From the NCBI GenBank assembly GCA_014529385.2, contig CM043945.1, positions 95,024,112 to 95,088,111 of the forward strand: DNA of 64,000 nt, in the 5' to 3' direction. How positions within the stretch are numbered: position 1 is the first letter of the stretch; the number at the start of each line of letters is the position of its first letter. The notes beneath the pieces were generated by a model, which saw only the letters and a program-made list of their open reading frames with translations, did no database searches and was not told where the DNA came from. The DNA is from Adiantum capillus-veneris (lineage: Eukaryota; Streptophyta; Polypodiopsida; Polypodiales; Pteridaceae). Below, piece by piece: positions 1 to 14,610 of the stretch. The translations under genes were made by a program, and so were the position numbers.

Positions 1-575
1 CGGAAGTAGGCATGCAAGCATGGCCCTTTATCTTAATGCAAATCTGAGGCTCTACTGCTTCACTCAACTTTGAACTCGAGAACTCTACTTAAATTAAGAT
101 CACATGCTTGATATTTGAGTGATTGCGGTGCTAAATTGGGATGTACATTTGGACAACTCCCTATTGGGACGTACATTTGGACAATGTCTTGCAACTAATT
201 ATAGGTGAGGTTTGACGCAAGGAAGCAAGTGCAGCAGAGAACAACACCCTTCACGGTTACAATCACGAGCAAGGAGCAAAAGAGGAGTAGCATTAATTGT
301 CTACAGCCCCATTAACTATCGGCCATTCTTATAATGATAGTCTGCATGCAGCCACCATAGCTGCAAGTCAGAGCAATGAACGTCTTTGAAGGGTGAAAAA
401 TGAAAGGCTGATGAGCTAGCGTTCAACGATGGTAATCTCCAAGGTGGTGCCGCCAACCTTCCTGAGCCTCACGACATAAATCTTGGAGGTCCTTCAAATA
501 GTGAATAATAATAGACTGACTTGTATAAGTGAACGAACAAGCTGAGTAACAAAATTGCCAAGCTGCTTATGGAGG

Positions 576-595
576 GAGAGAGAGAGAGAGAGAGA
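576..595. repeat. (GA)10 microsatellite
   Basis: Uninterrupted GA dinucleotide run in otherwise unremarkable AT-rich sequence. The first 1.18 kb shows no gene on either strand. Confidence 0.9.
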
Positions 596-825
596 ACACC
601 AACCTGCAGAATTATGCAACTCGGACCTCGCACAGTAAAAGTTACTCTGACTTCGGAGCTCGTGAAAGTTGAACTACACGCAGACAACGATTGTGGAAGT
701 GGCTGTCAAAATTTTGCTATTTTCGCCTGAGCCATAGAAAGCAAAAACGTGAACTTTCCCCAGTACACGGGCTGAAAAATGCTTCACATACAATATATGA
801 GCTTGGAGCTCGTGTGACTCGCCTA

Positions 826-955
826 CGATGGTTCTAGCTCGCTATTACCAACCATTTCCAATTGGTAATTCTATATAGTTTAATAATATTCAATCCTTCA
901 ATGGTTCTTGCTCGCTCTTACCAACCTTTTCGAATGATCAAATCTATATAGTTTC
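826..955 (+). repeat. imperfect 74-bp tandem pair
   Basis: Two neighbouring copies begin with ATGGTTC(T/A)(A/T)GCTCGC and end with TCTATATAGTTT. The second copy starts near 900. They differ at several positions, so the duplication is old. No coding function is visible. Confidence 0.6.
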
Positions 956-1179
956 TCAAGCTCACAATATAGAAACACTCATACTATACCTCTCTTATTG
1001 TTTCTTTCAATGTCTCCGTGCATATTGCGTGCATGTAAGTATGTTTATATGTGTGTAAGTACTTAGACACATACAGACATGTGTATATGTATGTGTGTGT
1101 GTGTCTATCTTTATACATCTCTCTATGACACACATCACATTCTCTTTATCTCTTCCTTATTGGCCTCTCTCACCACCGC

Positions 1180-1181
<2 letters not shown>

Positions 1182-1260
<79 letters not shown>

Positions 1261-1261
1261 A
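1182..1261. repeat. compound (CT)n(CA)n microsatellite
   Basis: About 27 CT units run directly into about 13 CA units. Open frames crossing it translate only to Ser-Leu, Thr-His or Arg-Glu dipeptide runs and are not genes. Confidence 0.95.
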
Positions 1262-1719
1262 GAGGAGTTGGCCAAATATAGGACCTACTAACATGTGTAA
1301 GACTTCTCTCTCTTATGTGGAAAAGGGAGACCACAGAGCCAGGCATCACGGCATCATGACATCGGACCCTCCGATCAGCAAGTGTTGGCATTGTTGCGAG
1401 CTCTATCTCCCATTCCTCCCCCCCCCAATGGGCTAGCTGAGTGGATGCTTCAATTATCGCTTGTTCGGCTTCCTCCTTTGGCATCTCTCTAGCTCTCGCT
1501 TTCGCCTTTCCGCCTCTAATACTCCAATAGCCAAACAACTGTGGTGGTGCCACACGGCTGTTGCTTGCTTGAGATCACCATTCGGACCCCAAACTGACTG
1601 TTCTCGCTCCCATGTCTTGGCTGCTATCTGTTGATGTCACCACCTAGAGACCTTCTACTTTGTGCCTCGTGGAGAGATTCTTGGGCTATTGTAACCCCTT
1701 CAATGCTTGGAGAAAGACC

Positions 1720-1829
<110 letters not shown>

Positions 1830-2674
1830 TCGAAGCCAAACAGATCGTATGTAGCTTTTACAGAGAGAACACAAACCAACATTTCCTTGATATCCTTTCC
1901 AAAGCTGCCACTGGAGGCTCTTTAACTCCCTAGACTTGACGTCTGTTCGCCTCACGCTAAGTAAGCCCCGTCTCATACAAAATGGAGCTTCTTGCACCAC
2001 GGGGATCATGTGGATCCACTTCAGCTTGGAAATCCTCCCGCCGGTTCGCCACCCCCTACATTGTCTTTCCATGCCACACAATAGGCCAAAAATGCATTTG
2101 CCATAATTTAGAGTAGCATACATGTTAGCACAATTTTAGATGTGTGTTGTGTGCACGAAAGAGGAACACCAGTCAACCATGATTGTTGTTATGAAGGTTG
2201 AATAAACATCTGCGATAGGGAGTGCTAAAATGTTACTATATAAGTGCGAAACCATAGTGTACTTGGGTCCAATTAATACAATTTTGGAGCAATCATGATC
2301 ATGAATCAAGAGACATAAAATAGAGCTCTTTATCTATGTAAATGGGTTGAAGGACCATAGGGAAGCAATGAGGAGGCAACAAAGTAACCCATCTTTTTTC
2401 CTTCAACAATAAAGGGGGCTAATTTTTTAATTCAACTATTCCTTAGTTGAATTATACTGGGTCTGTGCACGATCCGTTAATTAATTAGAAGCCAAGATCC
2501 GTTTTGCTATGGTTCTGAAACTAAGTCGTCGCCCATGACGTGGGTTCTTGCACGCATCATGTCGTTTTCTCGAGCACCCCCTCTCATCGCCATCTCTACG
2601 AACAGCGTCCTTGCTTCATCTACTCGCTACACAACCCTCCTCGAAACCCTCGCCTGGCGACATTGATTTTGCCT

Positions 2675-2677
<3 letters not shown>

Positions 2678-2716
<39 letters not shown>
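2678..2716. repeat. (GA)n microsatellite
   Basis: GA run with one GGGA interruption near its end. Confidence 0.9.
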
Positions 2717-3728
2717 CAGATGCTCCTGCATTGCCTACACAAGCAGCATCTCTCGTCCTTCTCCTTGGCTCACCCTCTGCCATCACTACATTACCTCGCA
2801 AGCGTCCACACCAAAGAGCTGCAGTCGATCGCCATGCAGGCCAGCATCCCGAGCTCTGCCAGAAGATGCTACAGCAAAAGGGATGCGGGGGGGCCTTCGT
2901 CTCCTCCCTTGCATGCAGGTCTGACCGCTGCAATACGACACATGCCCGGCCCACTTCTGGCTAGATTACACTCACCGCCTGCGTGATACCTGCAAAAATA
3001 AAAAATCGGTGGCTCTCAAGGATATGCAGACACGCGGCCTCCGTCCCTCTCTCTCTCTCTCTCTTCCTTTTGCTTTAGTTTTTGGAGGGCATCTCGGCAG
3101 ATACCCTCTGAATTGACGTGGTGCCAAAATTGCGGCCACATACTTGTGGAGTTTTAGAATATAATGAAACAAAGGCTTTTTTCGTTTTTTTTTTTTGCTT
3201 TTCACTTTTTGTTTTGTCTCCCTCAATGTTAAAGAATAGGATAGTGTGCCAATGGAAGCGGGCATAGAGCCTCCTCCTCCTCGCATGCTTAGTTATAAAG
3301 GTTTGTCTTACACCCATTGTACCTCCAAAAGTTGAGAAACATATTTGACCTCCAAAATTCTTGAAATCTAACATGGGAGTAGGAAGGATATTCATGAAGC
3401 GAAAAGAGAAAACAATTTTGGGTTACTTCAAAATATCAGAGTTTTTGGCATGCCTAGCTGTAATGGGTCAACATACTTGGGTCCAACACCCTTTCATTAA
3501 TTAATTAATGAACGAGATTCTGTTTCGCCCTAACATTGAGGGATTCTCCCCGGTTCATGAGTAGCAATGTCGTCGCCGCTCGCAGTCGACAGAGCAGGCC
3601 CCTCCATCCACCACCATGGCGACCTCGGCCCCTGCCCCCACATCGAATCTCCCACGGTGTACATCTGATGCTGGCACCTCCTCTGCATCTTTGCGCAAGG
3701 CCTTGAGCCTGCTGCCTGCAATCAACGC

Positions 3729-3731
<3 letters not shown>

Positions 3732-3772
<41 letters not shown>
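3732..3772. repeat. (GA)20 microsatellite
   Basis: Uninterrupted GA run. Confidence 0.95.
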
Positions 3773-3774
<2 letters not shown>

Positions 3775-3875
3775 CCCTTGGTTTCACTGTTCCGCCTCCC
3801 GCTAACACAGCTGGCCACCAAGGACGTGGACTCAGCCTGATCACCAAAGGGCCATCGAGGCCTCAAGTGTGCAAT

Positions 3876-3902
3876 AGAGAGAGAGAGAGAGAGAGAGAGA
3901 GA
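3876..3902. repeat. (GA)13 microsatellite
   Basis: Uninterrupted GA run about 100 bases from the previous one. Confidence 0.95.
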
Positions 3903-4662
3903 AAATGCCTCTCCTGCTACCTCTATGCCGCCTTGCATTCACCAGGCCTGCCAGGTTTTCCTTTCCGTCTCCACCATCGACCCCTCTCTGCGCAGGCGAC
4001 GGAGAGACAGAGCAGCCAAAAAAATGCCCTCCCTCGCATTCGCTGTCGAGCTGCCAAAAATCGATCCTTTCTCTCTCTCTCTCTCTTTTCTCCACACGTG
4101 TCCTCCCTCCCTCTTTTCTCCTCAAAAACCTCAAGAGCATTTCACCATATTCTGGCTAATTAGACGTGCTTGCAAGATTGGGACAACATACTCGGTCTAT
4201 GCATTAGCAACATTAACTTAAAAGTGGCCCAACAAATCTGGAAGCTCCAAAAGGATCATAACTATTCTCAAATGAATACCATGGTTGAACCCTCATTTAG
4301 AACACATACACCCATGCAATTCCTGCAATTCACAATCATTTTCTCACCAAACATGTTCACAACGTTCAAGCAAATACTTCATTTCTTCAATATCATCCTC
4401 TACTACTCATATCAACAACCTTATCAGATCTCACATGCTTTGTATGTAGCAAACCATTGAAGCGAGTATTGTAGCTTGTCTAAATAGGTTGTAGTAATCG
4501 GAACCCAATGCCTTTGCGCCATGGAGTTTTGCCCACTGTTTGGGAGCTTGAAGAGATAAATGCACTGAATCTTTGTGGCTTTGTATGTTGGTGCTTTTGG
4601 ATATGTATTGCTACTGATAGTGTAACTTTAACTTATGAGAAATTTAATCAGGTTGTTTGGAT

Positions 4663-4689
4663 GGAGAGAGAGAGAGAGAGAGAGAGAGA
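4663..4689. repeat. (GA)13 microsatellite
   Basis: Uninterrupted GA run. Confidence 0.95.
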
Positions 4690-4826
4690 CCTTAGAAATG
4701 AGCTCATCTTGTCATTGGTGCACCCATGCATTTGCGCAACAGCCTGTACACCTTGGCCATCATGAAGCCATGAACTTGTCCCAAGTAGCCTTCCTCCATG
4801 CTACAATGGCCATGCTCCCTGTGGTA

Positions 4827-4830
<4 letters not shown>

Positions 4831-4902
<72 letters not shown>
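4831..4902. repeat. (CT)36 microsatellite
   Basis: Perfect 72-base CT run. From here to 5526 I see no gene. Confidence 0.95.
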
Positions 4903-4906
<4 letters not shown>

Positions 4907-5526
4907 CTTCTTTTCTCTCCAAGGTCTTGGCTTATGTTGGCTACTTGCTAAACTTCTAGCACTAATTGTTCGTGTACTTTTGGTTTGAAGGGGACATGAC
5001 CGTCCAGGGAAAAATACTTTCCCGAACACTGCTCGCACCTTATTGGTTGCAACCATCTATTGCGCTCTGGGCTTGGAGCCATTCACTCCCCCTTGCTCTC
5101 ATGCAACTCCCCTTCTACCACGTGGTTTGTTAGAATCCTAGCTTGCCTAATAGATAGTATAAGTGCAGATACTTATCCAAGCAATGCCAATAAATGCATC
5201 ATACTTGACATTTCAATCTATTTTGACAAAACAACAGAGCACTACATAAATCCTAGGGAAGTATTTGAGTGCAAACTTGCAAGAAATCCACAGCAACAAA
5301 GGTGGTGCTAACTGAGACTCAAATTTGGAATTAGTGAGATATACACCTATGATCAAGCAAAAAACTTATGATCTGAGGTTGCAAAAGCACTTGGAGCGTG
5401 ACACATCAGCTTCATCTCACAAAACAGATGTGTGCTCCCTCTTGCACACAAATAACGCTCCCTTAGCTTGCAAAGTCTTTGATTCTTTCAAAAGTAAAAT
5501 ATTATGGATGATGAAATTGTGAAGGA

Positions 5527-5925
5527 TGTTGGAACATCCCTAGAGTCAGGTGGCTAGCCGCAAGGTGGAGGGAGCTCTATTGGCTTAGGTGATGGCCTTG
5601 AGATGGTGCAAAACTGGCACGAATAATCGTTGGGTTGGGGCAACCAAAAATACCTATGGTGGATGATTGTTGGGTGGCAAGGTAGCCAGAGGGGAAGCAG
5701 ACGTAGGGACAAAGCCTTGCAGCTTGGAGTGCTCAAACATGGAGTAGGGCAACGACCTCATTATGAGAACCCTGGGAGCTAGAGACCTGGATCCTCCACC
5801 CAACCGCCCATACTTATAGGCTCTTAGCCCTAGGATCCCCTGTCCACACTGCTAGCTGGCCCATGGCCGGGGTCCGTGACCCCCCTTTAGGGTAGGGCCC
5901 TGCCCGTAGGACCCGTGTCCTGACA
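5527..5925 (-). repeat. LTR (3' LTR of minus-strand element)
   Basis: Starts TGTTGGAACATCC and ends GTGTCCTGACA on the plus strand, giving TG...CA termini on both strands. It is followed by a PPT complement at the right edge. Confidence 0.6.
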
Positions 5926-5945
5926 TTACTCCCCCCTTTGGAAGA
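5926..5945 (-). promoter_or_regulatory. polypurine tract (plus-strand primer) of the LTR element
   Basis: On the minus strand it reads CCAAAGGGGGGAGTAA directly before the LTR start TGTCAGGACAC, the usual gypsy arrangement. Confidence 0.6.
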
Positions 5946-8900
5946 GTTTTCATCCTCGAAAACACAAGTGGTGGTATCTTCATACGAACACTAATGTTTT
6001 CCACCGTGGCATCCCTCATGGATCCAACGGTTTGTTGAATCGGAACCCGGTTCATTGGGAGGTTCAATGAAATCAAGAATAACATCTTGATTTTCCACAT
6101 TGTTGTCCCTGTACCACCGTCTTGGTTAACCGACCCGTAACTAACATAATGTGAAGAATCCATTTAAAACTCACTTGAGTATGTTAAACGAGTTATCATA
6201 ACGAAGAGGTGTCTAAATGCATACCCAAGTTTCAAACTTTCTGGAGGTACTTGAATGTGCAATATAACCTCCGCTCATCTTTCCATGAAAGTACTATGCT
6301 GACATACTCATCAATAGCAACAACCAAGTCCTTGACTTGCTATGGTTTCTTGCTAGTAGCCAACCGCATCAAAACTAATGATTAAGGTTGATAACTTGAG
6401 AATAACAGTCAAAGACTAAAAGTAGCCGTAACATGCCTTTCATCATATGAAGCAAACTCCAAACTAGAAAGGTAACAGATCCAGTTGTTTCACTTCTTGC
6501 TAACGTATGCACTTAGCATATCCTTTAGCGTGATTTAACGTATGCACTTTGCATATCCTTTAGTACTAAATAGAATGCTTGTAAAATGCCCATCCTACGC
6601 GGGATGAGTAGCAGCAGTAAGAGTGAGGTGCTTGGTGCTTTCCCCCAACCACTTACAGACAGTCGCCCACGACTGACGACAAACTATGACTCAATCATTG
6701 AGTATCCAGCCATATACGCGATATGGAATGGAGACAACCAACTAGCAGTCAATCAGAAACACCCATACTCAACCATCACCTTGTATGGCAGGGTGTAAAC
6801 TCATACAAAATTTGCAAGAGAAATTGCACTGATATTGCAAAAAAATTTGCATGCCGCTCCAAATAAATTTGTGTTAAACACTAGGGCCCATAACACCTAG
6901 TGTGCATGCATTTAACACAAACTTATTCGAACCGCAATTCCATGACGAAACTTTCCACTATACTTACGTGAAAATCTTGCAACAAAAGTTGGACCATAAT
7001 AGAATGTGACAACCCGGTCACACCTAGGAACCAACCATGAGACATTCTCATGAACGTAGCAGATTTTGCTATACGTAGAAACAACCCTCCGTTAAGGTGG
7101 TTTCACAGCACTTGTAATCACCGCAAGTCTGTACTTAGTACCCGACAATTTCTAGCCACTGAAATTGTACCTGATACTGTGTGCTCAAAATGGTCGAACC
7201 AATGGATACGACCAGCACCTAGGGACTTCGTCGCGACACATTGGTAGAAATTTGGCGCCAGTGTCAGTCCCAGAGACTCATATTCTCCACATGTGGAATA
7301 TGTCTCAAACAAGGATATCAAGAAAAGTGACATCCATCAAGTACGAGATGTACTTGTGTGTGGAGGTAACTACAAACACTCTGCGACAAGAGTGAGAGGG
7401 ACCCTCATTCATTGCTCCACACTGGCTAATCCGAACTCCTGGAGTTCCTAGACCATGTTGTATCCCATGTGACAACATGTGCCAAATTGAACCCTACAAG
7501 TAGGTTCGTAACAACAAAAGACAGAAAGATAGATTGGACGCTTGGCCCAAAATACTTTGTGCCGTCATGCCCTTGGCATGGCTCTGTAACATTCAAGCGT
7601 GCTTATACGTCTTGAAAAAACCAAGCAAAGCATACGAAAAATAGAATAACATCAAATCGATACATGCGTACCTGGAGGTTTGAACGTAATGTTCACTTAC
7701 CCGTATTCAAACGGAGAGGAGCACGTCTCCTACCTGAAAAAAGAAACAACATTGCACTGGGAACCGTGGGTGTTGCCCTCGCAATACAACCCCTTTGGTT
7801 AAAATCTACATAGTCAAACCCTTTGGTAAGACCCTTTGTAGAAACTGCTCAACTAGTAGGTAACAGTAACCAATATAGGTAACCGTGTACGTAATGATTG
7901 AAATCAACTTGAAAAGTTGAATTTGTCTGCTACCGTGTGGTAGATTGCAGAATTCTTTCCTTGAAAGTCTAACTGGGAGACATCAAACTGTGATCCTCAA
8001 TGCAGATCAATTGTGATCCGCAATGCCTATGGGGTGATGTAGCAGTCACCCGCCGGGGTGTACCCCAAAACAATATGTCCATAGACACTCCGTAGTGCCA
8101 TGGGGAGAGCAAGAAATCCACACAAGTGAACTGCTTAGTTCTTTTGGATAGCCATGCAGTCGTAACTGATTGTTGCATCTAACTTCCTTGTAGAGATCAG
8201 CTACTGTGAGGTGAAGATTATCAAAAACTCAACTTGAGTGTCGCACTGAAAACTTGTAGTGCAAAAATGACATCCTAAACATCCGTAATGACAAGACTCT
8301 TGCTTGTCCATTAACGTCGATGTTGACTCCCCTAGGTAGATCTGGTCGAGCTGGAGAACAATCTTCCAAGGAATACCAACAATTGGGTCTTACCCAAGAT
8401 CTGACAATGACTCTTAGCCAGTGTGTGTGGCTCATAGCCCTTGTGGCAATTAGTGTTCAATCGAGGAACCGATGAAGACTAATTTAGATGGCGTCTTGCC
8501 CAATTTCTAGGTGAGAGTTAGAGTACCTTGTCTCAGGCTGACTTACCAGCAAAACATGTATCAAACATGTCTTATAAGAGTTTTGTTATTCTTGAAAGAA
8601 AGAAGAAAAGGAGAGAAAAAAAGAGCATGTTGGGCTGAGGAACTTTCCTTAAATTTGTAGAGTGTGCCCAGAATGTGTGCTCTTAGACATCTTATGCCTG
8701 AATTGCAGCTTATCCTATAAGCATTCCACAATTTGTTTGTATGATGCTCGCATCGAGAGAGGCAATAGAAAGCACAAGTTAAATCTTGACCATCTACCGT
8801 GTAGGGTCGTGACTGTAGGAGGATGACTTGATAGCAACCAACAATCCATCCGTACTCTATCCGTGACAGAGTTGCGAGTGTGTTAGCGAAAGTGTAATGC

Positions 8901-9760
8901 ATGAAGCGGCAGAATTGAATTCACGTCACTAGCATGCCTTGCATAAAGAATGCTAAGCTCTTGCGCAAAGTGATGGCCTCAATCGTGAGAACCAAAACTG
9001 TAAGGATCTTGCACAATTTAAACCGGTAGGGATTCTGTGAGCTAATAACCCCTATTTTGTCAGTTTCCTGAAGCCGTGCTTCCTATAAAATTGCCAAGCA
9101 CTTTGCTTGGCAGAATGACAGTAATTGCCAAGTAAAGTGTAAACAGGAAGAAACAGGAAAAACTGAAACTTGGCTAACCTGGTTGTTGTTGCTGCAACCA
9201 GTTGTCATGAAAGTTGGGAGAAAAACTCATTCCAAAATGGCCCATAGCCATATCTTGCCTATTCCTTCCCCATTTTATATGCTCATAGCATAAGCCAAAC
9301 GTGGCCAGCTTCAATGAAAGATGTAGAAAGTGAAGCCGTGCTTCATAGAACTCTGTCTGGCCTCGTTGCCACCAAATGCTATTGACGACAGCTGTCATAG
9401 CAAAAAGAGACGACCTTGTCGTTCACGCACAAAAAATCGACCGTGTCGAATTGTAAATGTATGGGAAAAACTAGTATAACACGCAGAAGTTATGCATCTC
9501 CGACCTGCTTGGTGCTATGAATAATAGGTGCAGTAAAAGGTGATGCATGTCTCCTTGAGATAATCTTGAAACCAATCAAATTTCTGGTGCTTGTGATGTG
9601 TAGGCCTAAAGTGTCTGCATGTCTATCGCATATCGTAGTTATCAAGCAGATGCTTCATAATCAAAAATCAACTATGTACTTTCTTAAGTATACTTACCGA
9701 CGAAGCGTGCCGCCGCCGGAAGAATTTAATAAGTCACCTGTTGCTTAGAATTGAAAGAAT
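5946..9760. other. non-coding interior of the LTR remnant
   Basis: Only short unrelated open frames occur on either strand. I recognise no retroelement or host domain, apart from the degraded polyprotein end next to the PPT. Confidence 0.5.
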
Positions 9761-9896
9761 GATCGGCCACCCAACCGCCCATACTTATAGGCTCTTAGCC
9801 CTAGGATCCCCTGTCCACACTGCTAGCTGGCCCATGGCCGGGGTACGTGAACCCCCTTTAGGGTAGGGCCCTGCCCGTAGGACCCGTGTCCTGACA
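9761..9896 (-). repeat. truncated second LTR copy
   Basis: Matches 5790-5925 over 136 bases with few differences, for example GGGTCCGTGAC against GGGTACGTGAA. The rest of the LTR and the PBS are missing. Confidence 0.8.
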
Positions 9897-9914
9897 CTCA
9901 TTATGGCTTGTAGG

Positions 9915-11129
<1,215 letters not shown>

Positions 11130-11701
11130 TGTGCGCGTATGTCGCACGTGTCAATGCAAGGAACTTGCCGATACACTGTGTGCGAGCCACAAATGGCTCC
11201 AAGCACACAACAAGCCTAAACTAGTAAGCTCAAAGATGGCGTTGGTGTGTCACTCACCGCTCTACGCTTCCTGTCGTGAAGGATTCCTTGCCGCGAAGAA
11301 GAGGGAGACGTCGCTACGCCGCCCTCAACTGCCTCGCTGTCGTCGTGGTGCCGCAATGCTCGATCGCTCTCTCTCTCTCTCTCTCTCTCATACATACACA
11401 CACAAGGAGATGAAGAAGAAGAAGATGGAGATGGAGCAAGAGCACTCTTCAATTGCACAAATGAGAGAATGAGTGAATTTTAGGTTTAGTTGACTTTTAT
11501 ATGAGCTCGCCCCATTCACACTTGGGCGCCCATGCTTAGCCAACTAATCCCTTGAATGTTCCAGTTAGAGTGCGCCTCTCATCGACGATCACTCTTACCC
11601 TTTTCCTATTGGACCGACAAACCCGATACCTGACTCTACCAAGTAAATAATACAACGTCCGTCGTAGGTGATAGGGTGTCCGTGAGCCGTGAGGGTTAAC
11701 A
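11130..11701 (-). repeat. 3' LTR of the gag-only element
   Basis: Plus-strand termini TGTGCGCG and GTTAACA. Closely matches 15319-15927, being shorter mainly in its CT tract (11367-11389) and lacking an 18-base local duplication around ACGTCCGT. Confidence 0.85.
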
Positions 11702-11714
11702 TGCCCCCCTTCCT
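11702..11714 (-). promoter_or_regulatory. polypurine tract of the gag-only element
   Basis: Reads AGGAAGGGGGGCA on the minus strand, directly before the LTR start TGTTAACCC. Confidence 0.75.
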
Positions 11715-12791
11715 GATGTAGATTCCGTCCTCGGAAGCTATTGAGTTGAAGCGCGTTTGTCGATGTGGAAGAGATTTTGAGATGAATGTCCTTAGCCTCC
11801 TTCAGTCACTGCAAAATCAAACAACATTGGCACAGTAATTGCATTCTCATAAGCAATTAAAAAGCATATGCAGTTGTAGGCAGACAATTTGATTGGTAAC
11901 AGAATTTTAAACCATTTGTCAGCAATAAACATTAAATTGCAATATAATCAAACGCATAAACAGTTGTAAAGGTAAAAAATTAAACAAGTCTAGGGTCGCT
12001 AATTTAACGATCGAAAGGCACTAAAGGTCAACTATTAATACCATGGGTAAGCTTCTCAATTTTCTCTGGTCAATTAAGCTGTTTAATCGCGAGAGCCAAG
12101 TATTTCATGCTCGAGGGCTGACTAGAGGCTATACCTAGAAGACCTTGTAGTTAAGTTACGATAAAAGGAATTTCTCACGAAATCATCGCCTGATTGATTA
12201 CCTTTTTTTTTTTTGACCCCCAAAGTCTTTTTACAGTGATTCAATTTTGATGTGTGTGCTTATTTTGTATGCCTTGGGTTTTTTTGCTTTTCAAGGAAAA
12301 GCGCCCACAGTGGGAACCTCTAGGGCTCTAGTACCATAGGCGATACATGTGAGTGAAGTACCAAATCAAGCTGAGATTTCTCTTCCAGCTTAAGATTTTA
12401 TATTGTGGCACTCTGAAATTGTTCTTGTTTATTCATTTTCAGCATTTTAATTTTGTAACTTTGGGGGGTCATATGACACTAGTACACCTCCCCAGGCTCA
12501 TCACACTAGTAAACTCCCTTTATAATACCTAAGCTAAAGGTCAATAGGGACTAAGCCCACTAGAAAGACCTAGTACATTTCACACAATGATGCTTAAATT
12601 GGATTAAGAACCTAAGTAACCATTAATTATTAGGAAGGCATTCCCCATGGTATTAAGAGAAGATCTCTAACGCCGAGCTTGGTCAAACTAGCTTAGTCGG
12701 ACTGCTTGATTTTTAAACCTAGACAAGTGATTATGATAAAAATTACATTGAATTTAATGTTTGATACGAAACAAAGGCACTGAATATTATG

Positions 12792-14610
12792 CTACCAATC
12801 ACAATCAAAGCAGACAAACATGGATGCAAAAAAGATAAGGGTCAATGCTAATGGACAAGAAATACATGTTTGTGTTGGATTACTCTTATGCAGGTCAATG
12901 TGTTCTCCTAGAGAATCGCATATTTGTTCAAACACTTCGATATGCTTTCTCACATCCCCATCTCCACTAAATTTTTGTGTGAGCTTGGCTATTTGTACTG
13001 CCTTACTTCTAGGTTCTCTATCAGGCGTGTTACGCATATTCTCAGCAATAGATCGACCAATAGCCTGAGCAAATGTTGCCAAGTCACCTAAGTGAGCAGG
13101 CACCGTTGGTGAAGGCGCTCTAGAGATTACATGTGGAGTAGGTATTGGCATTGGGCTTGGCGCATACGAAGCCCTTGGGTCCACGTTGGGTACAATGTTG
13201 TGTCATGTGGCGGCCCAAAGTTCATATGTGTGGCCCTAGGCATAGCAGACGTCGGATGGGACACGTAATGCTAGCCGGTATAGTTCCATGGAAATAAGAA
13301 CTTGGGTGTTGTGGTTGTTGAGCATAGGTAGTTGAAACAATGGGAGGGGTAGGGACTACATGAGTGTGATGACCCATAGGTGCATACGATTGGTACACAC
13401 TTGTAGGTACTGTTGCAGGCATTGAGCTACCATGTAGTGGTGCTTTACTAACAAATGAGGTCCATGGCGTGTTTCTCGGCATGTCCATCATTGGGGTAGG
13501 CATGGTAGCCGTGGTGTCATCAAGGGAAAGATGAGCTAGACTTGGAAAGGTGAAGCTATCACTTGTGGGCTCAGATTGCACCGAGACCCCTGGAGAAACA
13601 ACATATGGAGGATCAATTGTTTAGCCTTTCCTGTATCTAAGAATCTCGTGAGACCCATTGAAAGCATGTTGATCCCCTTGTTCTATCTCTCTAACTCAAT
13701 GACCCTATGGATGACCTCACAAACTCTTTGTTGTTGATCCTCCACACTAGTAGCACCCATTGTGGATTGTAGGACATCTAACCAACCCACGTGATAGGTG
13801 TGACCGGTGTATAGGTCGGTCAGAGTTTCTGTTTGTAGTTCGTACTCCCAGTTCTCATTGAAGAACACTCCATCTAGAATTGAGGTGCTAGGGGTGCCCT
13901 TTGAGCTAGATGCAATGTTGCTTTCTAGGGGTTGGCCCTTAGCGGTTGCTAAGTCAAGAGCACTCGATTGCTCTCTTAGCAAGGATATTGACATAGGGGC
14001 TTTCACTTTTAACTCTCTTCATTGCTCTGCCTTGCGTAAGCTCTCGACTTCCTTTTCCCTCGTTGCAAGGATATACCGCTCAACCTCTTGCACTTCGGCA
14101 AGGCTTCTACCATCGGGTAATATGGCCTCGGAGGGAAATAACTTTGAAGAGTCAGGAGGTGCAGTGAATGAAGTATTCACGTGCACATTCTCTAAGGGTA
14201 TAGGGTCTACGTTGGTCACGAATGGAGAATTTACTTCCCCACCCCCCTCATTTACATCATTAGCTCCATGTTCGGAGCGAGTGGCTCTACTAAAGGTTTC
14301 CTTCAAGCGGCTAAGCACGCTCGGCCCGGACCGTGGACCCATGGCATGCATGTCTTGGATTGAGCTATCAGGATTAGGCATTGGGAAACCCTCCATGACA
14401 TCCTAGTCAGAGGAAGAGTCACTAGCCGCTATGTTCGGGTCTTGGTTTGTACTGCCTTGGGTCCCCGCCGAGGGGCCGTAATGTAAAGTAGGTGGATATT
14501 GAGAACTCGCGTAAGTCGAAATTCTCTCTAGTTGCTCCGTCTCTAGCACACGACCAGAGTGCAAATGCATGTGCCTTTGGCACCCTACAAGCGTCGGCGA
14601 ATAACCTCAA
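12792..14610 (-). pseudogene. broken gag-like protein of the gag-only element
   Basis: Reading on the minus strand from about 14510, the protein has a Pro/Ser-rich N-terminal part, then a segment with ATREKEVESLRKAEQ (near 14035), and another Pro-rich stretch. It ends with KLTQKFSGDGDVRKHIEVFE (about 12925-12990), which matches the start of the Retrotrans_gag domain. The domain is cut after about 40 residues and the frame closes in unrelated sequence at 12792. In-frame stops interrupt it near 14403 and at 14019, and frames shift between about 13683 and 13581 and again near 13200. It would form the particle coat if intact. It could not do so now. The long N-terminal extension has no family I recognise. 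Confidence 0.65.

Larger units (their letters stand above)
1830..4662. other. gene-free region with short GA/CT tracts
   Basis: I see no supported gene here. It holds GA tracts at 2678-2716, 3732-3772 and 3876-3902, and CT tracts at 3047-3064 and 4070-4086. Open frames are short, start inside low-complexity sequence and show no domain. Confidence 0.6.
5527..9896 (-). mobile_element. minus-strand Ty3-like LTR retrotransposon remnant, non-coding interior
   Basis: A 399-bp LTR (5527-5925) is followed by the complement of a polypurine tract. The last 136 bp of this LTR recur at 9761-9896 in the same orientation, so the pair brackets about 3.8 kb. On the minus strand the bases next to the PPT (near 5947-5970) read VFEDENSSKGG, which resembles the acidic end of gypsy polyproteins just before the PPT. 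The interior shows no gag, RT or integrase. The second LTR has lost most of its length together with the PBS, and the bases flanking the two outer ends do not match, so no target duplication can be claimed. Best described as a deleted or non-autonomous gypsy relative. Confidence 0.6.

Noticed and set aside
11131-11472. 113-codon open frame, also present in related form at 15188-15679
   Set aside because: It lies in the LTR of the gag-only element and crosses a CT tract; its repetition reflects the two LTRs, not gene conservation.
13807-14406. 199-codon plus-strand open frame
   Set aside because: It is antisense to the gag-like protein of the gag-only element and has no features of its own.
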